Shown here in pieces: positions 6,081 to 7,489 of a stretch of 7,489 nucleotides of DNA. This DNA is from Gammaproteobacteria bacterium (GTDB lineage Bacteria; Pseudomonadota; Gammaproteobacteria; SZUA-229), in NCBI GenBank assembly GCA_024278435.1, contig JAJRTD010000020.1, positions 1 to 7,489 on the forward strand, given 5' to 3'. Position 1 is the first letter of the stretch. Each line of letters starts with the position of its first letter. The notes beneath the pieces were generated by a model, which saw only the letters and a list, made by a program, of their open reading frames with translations, was not told the DNA's origin and made no database searches. The translations under genes were made by a program, and so were the position numbers.

Positions 6081-7022
6081 ATGACTGACAACAACACTTC
6101 ATGGGAGCGGGAAGTTGTTACCCAACTGGCTGAATCCAGTTTAAAAGAGCAACGCCGTTCCCGTCGCTGGGGCATCTTTTTCAAACTACTGACGTTTGCC
6201 TACATCGGCGCCGCCATTTTCATTTTCAGCAGCACCGAAATGTCTAGCGTCAGCAGCAGCGAAAAACATACCGCACTGGTCGACCTTAACGGGGTAATAG
6301 CCGATGAAGAAGAAGCCAGTGCTGACAGCATCGTTACCGCCTTGCGCAATGCTTTTGATGACAAGAACAGTGTCGGCGTAATTTTAAGAATCAACAGCCC
6401 CGGCGGCTCACCGGTACAGTCCGGTTACATCTATGACGAAATCCGTCGCCTGCGCAAGGAACATCCGGATACGCCGTTATACGCAGTAGTCACTGACATC
6501 TGCGCCTCCGGTGGTTATTACATCGCCTCGGCAGCAGACAAGATCTATGCCGACAAGGCCAGTATTGTCGGTTCTATCGGTGTACGCATGGATAACTTCG
6601 GCTTTGTCGATGCCATGAAAAAACTGGGCGTGGAGCGCCGCACCCTGACCGCCGGTGAAAACAAGGCGCTGCTGGATCCGTTCCTGCCGGAGAATGAAAA
6701 AACCAGGGCACACATGCAGAATATGCTGACTGAAATTCACCAGCAGTTTATCAACTCGGTCAAACAGGGCCGCGGTGACCGCCTGGACACCAGTGTCGAA
6801 GGCCTGTTTTCCGGGCTGATCTGGACCGGTGAAAGCGCGGTAAAAATCGGCCTGGTTGATGAACTGGCCAGTGCCAGCTATGTCGCCCGGGAAGTCATCG
6901 GTGAAGAAACCATCGTTGACTACACCCTGCAGGAAGATATTCTCGAGCGTTTTGCCAACCAGCTGGGCTCAACCGTAGCGCAGGTAATCAGCACCCGGTT
7001 ATTCTCCCCGACACCAAGGTAG
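6081..7022 (+). CDS. sppA: Signal peptide peptidase SppA, short form (family S49)
   Basis: Inner-membrane serine protease that degrades cleaved signal peptides and other membrane-embedded peptides. The 313-residue protein has a charged N-terminal cytoplasmic segment (about 1-29, ending RRSRRW), one transmembrane helix (about 31-50, FFKLLTFAYIGAAIFIFS) and a single S49 domain. The substrate-side RINSPGGS (103-110) is followed by nucleophile Ser143 in CASGGYYIAS and general base Lys195 in TAGENKALLDPF. The 52-residue Ser-Lys spacing is as in the short Bacillus SppA. E. coli SppA is about twice as long with a duplicated domain and splits the dyad between halves, so this is the compact type. It has the best ribosome-binding site in the operon, AGGA 7 nt before ATG. 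It is the last gene before the terminator. The periplasmic protease SohB is a relative, but the length and dyad fit SppA better. Confidence 0.93.
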   Translation: MTDNNTSWEREVVTQLAESSLKEQRRSRRWGIFFKLLTFAYIGAAIFIFSSTEMSSVSSSEKHTALVDLNGVIADEEEASADSIVTALRNAFDDKNSVGVILRINSPGGSPVQSGYIYDEIRRLRKEHPDTPLYAVVTDICASGGYYIASAADKIYADKASIVGSIGVRMDNFGFVDAMKKLGVERRTLTAGENKALLDPFLPENEKTRAHMQNMLTEIHQQFINSVKQGRGDRLDTSVEGLFSGLIWTGESAVKIGLVDELASASYVAREVIGEETIVDYTLQEDILERFANQLGSTVAQVISTRLFSPTPR

Positions 7023-7042
7023 CACCTCCACCCCCGGAAAAA

Positions 7043-7078
7043 ACGGGCAACATGACATGCATGCTGCCCGTTTTTTTT
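7043..7078 (+). terminator. Intrinsic terminator of the rluC-HAD-sppA operon
   Basis: A 7-bp stem ACGGGCA (7043-7049) / TGCCCGT (7065-7071) continues, after a single A/C mismatch, into CATG/CATG (7051-7054 / 7060-7063) with a 5-nt loop. Eight consecutive T residues (7071-7078) follow. It begins 21 nt after the sppA stop codon. This is a textbook Rho-independent terminator; an A-run before the stem may give it some activity on the other strand too. Confidence 0.92.
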
Positions 7079-7188
7079 ATGTTATTTCAGTGCTATCCCG
7101 TTAACTATTATTGCTTTGGTTTGAAACTGCATTTCATATAACCCCCTGCTGTATATTCTTGTATAAGACATGAAATACACTGTTTAAC

Positions 7189-7345
7189 TATTTTGTCATC
7201 CTGAGCGTAACGCAGTGAAGTCGATATGTACAGGATGTACGGTAGTAGAGCAATGCATGGAGCAATTGCCGAAGTATCCTGGGTGCCAGATAATGCGGGG
7301 TCAGATCTTTCCACTACGCTACGCTCCGGTCAAGATGACAATATA
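7189..7345. mobile_element. Inverted-repeat element, MITE-like or dispersed palindromic repeat
   Basis: The ends are inverted copies: TATTTTGTCATC (7189-7200) against the complement of 7334-7345 (11 of 12). After a 5-nt indel this continues as GCGTAACGCAGTG on the left against GCGTAGCGTAGTG on the right (11 of 13). Inside are nested inverted pairs CAGGAT/ATCCTG (7231-7236 / 7276-7281) and GCAAT/ATTGC (7250-7254 / 7265-7269). Both outer ends finish in TA, compatible with a TA target duplication. It encodes no transposase. A GTCATCCTGAGCG motif at the ends of dispersed intergenic repeats is something I recall from many bacterial genomes, unverified here. The short reverse frame through it is not a gene. 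Confidence 0.7.
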
Positions 7346-7365
7346 AAGCGAACGGGACAGCAGTG

Positions 7366-7473
7366 ATGTTGTTTATATTATTCAAAAACAGGCTGTTTTT
7401 AATAATATTTTTACTAACATTTATATGTATTGTGATTTTTATGACTAGAATCATTATTCAGAAATATCGTTAA
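7366..7473 (+). CDS. Possible 35-residue single-pass membrane peptide, unrecognised
   Basis: An ATG frame preceded directly by an in-frame GTG and ended by TAA. It encodes a short hydrophobic start (MLFILF), a KNR charged step, a continuous hydrophobic stretch of about 17 residues (LFLIIFLLTFICIVIFM, 10-26) and a basic C-terminus (TR...QKYR). This is the layout of a small single-pass membrane protein. A weak CGGGA lies about 8 nt upstream. Against it: the DNA is very AT-rich, so T-rich codons give hydrophobic peptides by chance; it is short; and it directly follows a repeat element. No homologue is recognised. Confidence 0.25.
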   Translation: MLFILFKNRLFLIIFLLTFICIVIFMTRIIIQKYR

Positions 7474-7489
7474 TAAAAACAACATAATA

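Noticed and set aside
7108..7314. 68-codon open frame on the minus strand
   Set aside because: It runs through the inverted-repeat element; its SLRYAQDD stretch is just the translation of the repeat end, a typical spurious hypothetical protein.
7384..7400. AAAAACA-GGC-TGTTTTT short inverted repeat as a terminator
   Set aside because: The stem is almost all A-T and lies inside the candidate small ORF; too weak to support.

Overview
The window looks like ordinary chromosomal housekeeping DNA from a gammaproteobacterium. RNase E, RluC and the cysteinyl-tRNA synthetase fragment all resemble their enterobacterial counterparts closely. The order phosphatase - rne / rluC - HAD hydrolase - sppA resembles, from memory, the pseudomonad rne region, where murB and kdsB also lie near the phosphatase. 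Coding DNA is moderately GC-rich, while the last ~150 bases are clearly AT-rich. I cannot name a genus.

Layout: (1) 1-620, minus: 5' part of cysS, running off the left edge. (2) 755-1225, plus: a low-molecular-weight protein tyrosine phosphatase, divergent from cysS. (3) 1229-1403: the whole gap between the convergent phosphatase and rne genes is one large imperfect palindrome. (4) 1404-3836, minus: complete rne with an arginine-rich, then Ala/Lys/Pro-rich, disordered tail. (5) 3837-4400: a long divergent regulatory region holding the rne leader (three 12-nt repeats and a hairpin next to the start codon) and candidate promoters for rne and rluC around a perfect 8-bp dyad. (6) 4401-7022, plus: rluC, a HAD-family phosphatase and a short-form sppA, spaced 20 and 34 nt apart and closed by a strong intrinsic terminator at 7043-7078. 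(7) 7079-7489: no established gene; a ~157-bp inverted-repeat element with MITE-like ends at 7189-7345 and a possible 35-codon membrane peptide ORF at 7366-7473.

The functional theme is RNA metabolism and translation. RNase E processes and degrades RNA, RluC modifies 23S rRNA and CysS charges tRNA-Cys. The phosphatase, HAD enzyme and SppA are general housekeeping functions with no clear mechanistic tie to these. I found no defence system, prophage, CRISPR array, RNA gene or biosynthetic cluster. The most interesting material is non-coding: the palindrome downstream of rne, the repeat and hairpin architecture of the rne leader, and the mobile-looking repeat after sppA.
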